DNA of 9,042 nucleotides from Nitrospirota bacterium (GTDB lineage: Bacteria; Nitrospirota_A; Leptospirillia; Leptospirillales; Leptospirillaceae), in assembly GCA_027415455.1 (NCBI GenBank), contig DAIBSV010000076.1, forward strand, positions 1 to 9,042. The letters are read 5' to 3'. The notes under the pieces were generated by a model that was not told the DNA's origin, made no database searches, and worked only from the letters and a program-made list of their open reading frames with translations. Position numbers and translations under genes: made by a program. Each line of letters starts with the position of its first letter. Position 1 is the first letter of the stretch. Positions 8,067 through 9,042 of the stretch are shown one piece after another.

Positions 8067-8294
8067 TCAGCCTTTGTCCCTGTCTTCGTCGATCAACCGG
8101 TTCATTTCGCGGAAGACAAGCCAGAATCCTGTCACCCCGCCGACCACCAGTCCCACGAGAGAAAGCGCCGGAAAGATTTTCATTCGAAGAAGGGAGTCCA
8201 GATAATACCCGACGGCGGCAAAGATAAATGTGACTGCCACCAGTTCGAAGCCGATCCTCGCAATGAACCAGCCACCACGATTTTGCTGGGACAT
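8067..8294 (-). CDS. atpZ: AtpZ-like ATP synthase-associated membrane protein
   Basis: A 75-residue protein with two membrane helices (about 12-32 and 41-61). It has the GxxxAGY(Y)LD-like turn seen in AtpZ/AtpI proteins of the ATPase_gene1 type (here AAVGYYLDSLL, 26-36) and a second helix rich in Gly ending in WLVFREMNRLI. Family members are encoded first in many atp operons and are thought to help c-ring assembly or Mg2+ supply; the exact role is unsettled. The ATG at 8294 was chosen because the similarity to the family starts just after it and GAAGAG stands 6 nt upstream. The frame is open to 8489, but the extra residues are not AtpZ-like and lie across the promoter. No separate atpI is present. 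Confidence 0.85.
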   Translation of the reverse strand: MSQQNRGGWFIARIGFELVAVTFIFAAVGYYLDSLLRMKIFPALSLVGLVVGGVTGFWLVFREMNRLIDEDRDKG

Positions 8295-8381
8295 GACAGA
8301 CTCTTCAGGCTTAAGGAAATATCCGCTGCGTCGCGAATTGCAATACCACTTGAATTCATTATGAAAAGGCATATCTTTTTT

Positions 8382-8410
8382 ACTATACCCAGATTGACGG
8401 TTTAATTCAA
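8382..8410 (-). promoter_or_regulatory. Sigma-70-type promoter of the atp operon
   Basis: On the minus strand TTGAAT (8405-8410) and TATAGT (8382-8387) are separated by exactly 17 nt, matching consensus at 4 of 6 and 5 of 6 positions. The surrounding DNA is markedly more AT-rich than the genes. Transcription should begin near 8375, giving an untranslated leader of about 80 nt before atpZ. The arms TTGAATT and AATTCAA (8350-8356 and 8404-8410) flank the core promoter. Confidence 0.65.
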
Positions 8411-8490
8411 GCCCACCCTGGAGGCGTCCCCGCTCCGATGGAATCCCTGGCTTTGGCCGGATGTCCAGTGTAATCTTGACGGAGGGCATT

Positions 8491-8507
8491 CCTGGCCGAG
8501 GGCCAGG
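8491..8507. repeat. Compact inverted repeat in the divergent intergenic region
   Basis: CCTGGCC, loop GAG, GGCCAGG: a perfect 7-bp stem. It lies 30 bp before the plus-strand start at 8538 and about 80 bp upstream of the atp -35 box. No T tract follows on either strand, so it is not a clear terminator; it could be a protein-binding site or a leader hairpin of the plus-strand gene. The rest of the 243-bp gap holds the atp promoter, and I see no convincing plus-strand promoter. Confidence 0.35.
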
Positions 8508-8537
8508 CCCATTTCAACCCATATTAAGGATCAGTCG

Positions 8538-9042
8538 ATGATTCCCCGCATTCTCTGGCTTGTATACGGGTACCTTCTGGTCTTTCTGACGGGAGGGGCT
8601 CTTCTGATGACCCTGTTCGTCGCGCCCACCCTTTTCGCCCGTCTTGGAGTCGCGCGGGCCGGCGAGGCCGTTTCCGTCCTTTTTCCGGGGTATTTTCACC
8701 TTCTTTTCACCGGGTCGATCGTCGAGCTTGGGCTTCTCCTCATTCTCTCCAGGATCTCATCACGGCCCACGAAAAACCTCATCTGGGGATGGTCGGCAGG
8801 CCTCGCGATTGCGGGCGCATTAGCCCTCTACCTGGGACCCCATGCCCTGGAACTGAAACGGCTTCATGATCAGCTGCCGGGAGATCCGGAAAGGGCGAAA
8901 GCGTTCGCCTCGGCCCATCGGCTCACGTTCTTCCTCAATCTCTCCCTTTTTGTGGCGGTGGTGGGGGGGGATACCTGTCCCGAGCGAAAGCCTGATCCCA
9001 TGCCCGTCCGCCATGTCGTGGAAAGCCGGGGGGCACTTCCCG
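8538..9042 (+). CDS. DUF4149/TMEM205-like four-helix membrane protein, possible frameshift near its end
   Basis: Unknown-function membrane protein. The ATG has AAGGA 7 nt upstream. Helices are predicted at about residues 5-30, 50-72, 80-98 and 128-145. The family pattern is visible: an N-terminal helix followed by FVAPTLFARLG, and before the last helix a region with HRLTFFLNL, where the family typically has a conserved His and Asn. Frame reading passes through eight G residues at 8963-8970 in the last helix and then changes character (DTCPERKPDP), staying open to the window edge. Moving to the -1 frame at the G run gives VVGGGYLSRAKA and a stop at 8993-8995, a 152-residue protein of ordinary length. 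The true end is therefore probably 8995. It is divergent from the atp operon. Confidence 0.75.
   Translation, partial: MIPRILWLVYGYLLVFLTGGALLMTLFVAPTLFARLGVARAGEAVSVLFPGYFHLLFTGSIVELGLLLILSRISSRPTKNLIWGWSAGLAIAGALALYLGPHALELKRLHDQLPGDPERAKAFASAHRLTFFLNLSLFVAVVGGDTCPERKPDPMPVRHVVESRGALP
8963..8970 (+). repeat. G8 homopolymer in the DUF4149-like gene
   Basis: Eight consecutive G residues within the last membrane helix. A change of one base in the run shifts the reading frame between an open tail and a stop at 8995. It may be a sequencing error, a phase-variable tract or a slippery site (G GGG GGG in the zero frame). Confidence 0.8.

Noticed and set aside
8295..8489. 65-residue N-terminal extension of AtpZ
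   Set aside because: The extension is polar and unlike the family, and it crosses the atp promoter. The ATG at 8294 fits the family length and has a ribosome site.
9000..9042. Start of a further plus-strand gene (ATG at 9000 or 9012)
   Set aside because: Neither has a visible ribosome site and fewer than 15 codons are in the window, so nothing can be supported.

Overview
The window is a bacterial chromosome segment of roughly 57% GC (estimated by eye). It is dominated by one complete F1Fo ATP synthase operon read on the minus strand. From the promoter end near position 8410 down to about 1435 the order is atpZ, atpB (a), atpE (c), atpF (b), atpH (delta), atpA (alpha), atpG (gamma), atpD (beta), atpC (epsilon). 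All eight structural subunits are present, full length, with their key catalytic or transport residues intact. The order is the canonical bacterial one, headed by a single small AtpZ-type protein and no separate AtpI.

Left flank (1-1400, minus strand): a stem-loop at 1361-1400 closes the atp operon. A probable promoter at 1326-1354 follows at once. It would drive a 68-residue two-helix membrane protein of unknown function (1093-1299) and then glgC, ADP-glucose pyrophosphorylase, which runs off the left edge with 357 codons visible. Glycogen synthesis therefore sits directly behind ATP synthase.

Right flank (8295-9042): a divergent intergenic region of 243 bp carries a good sigma-70-type promoter for the atp operon (TTGAAT, 17 bp, TATAGT) and a tight 7-bp inverted repeat. 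A plus-strand gene for a four-helix DUF4149/TMEM205-like membrane protein follows. Its C-terminal end crosses a run of eight G residues. A shift at that run would end the protein at 8995 with a natural-looking tail; as written, the frame stays open to the window edge.

How the genes work together: a and the c ring carry protons through the membrane, b2 and delta form the stator, and gamma with epsilon form the rotor stalk inside alpha3beta3. The c subunit lacks the sodium-ligand residues, so proton coupling is inferred. Junction spacing is uneven. Most junctions are tight (1-nt overlap to 43 nt), but the leaders of atpF, atpA and atpD are 81-93 nt long and contain secondary structure or short ORFs. 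These leaders could tune the unequal subunit stoichiometry.

Organism: gene content and sequence style suggest a Gram-negative or deep-branching bacterium. A Leptospirillum-like member of Nitrospirota is my best guess, at low confidence and from general familiarity only. I see no mobile elements, CRISPR, tRNA or rRNA. The window is mostly ordinary housekeeping DNA, and I do not see a new defence or mobile system in it.
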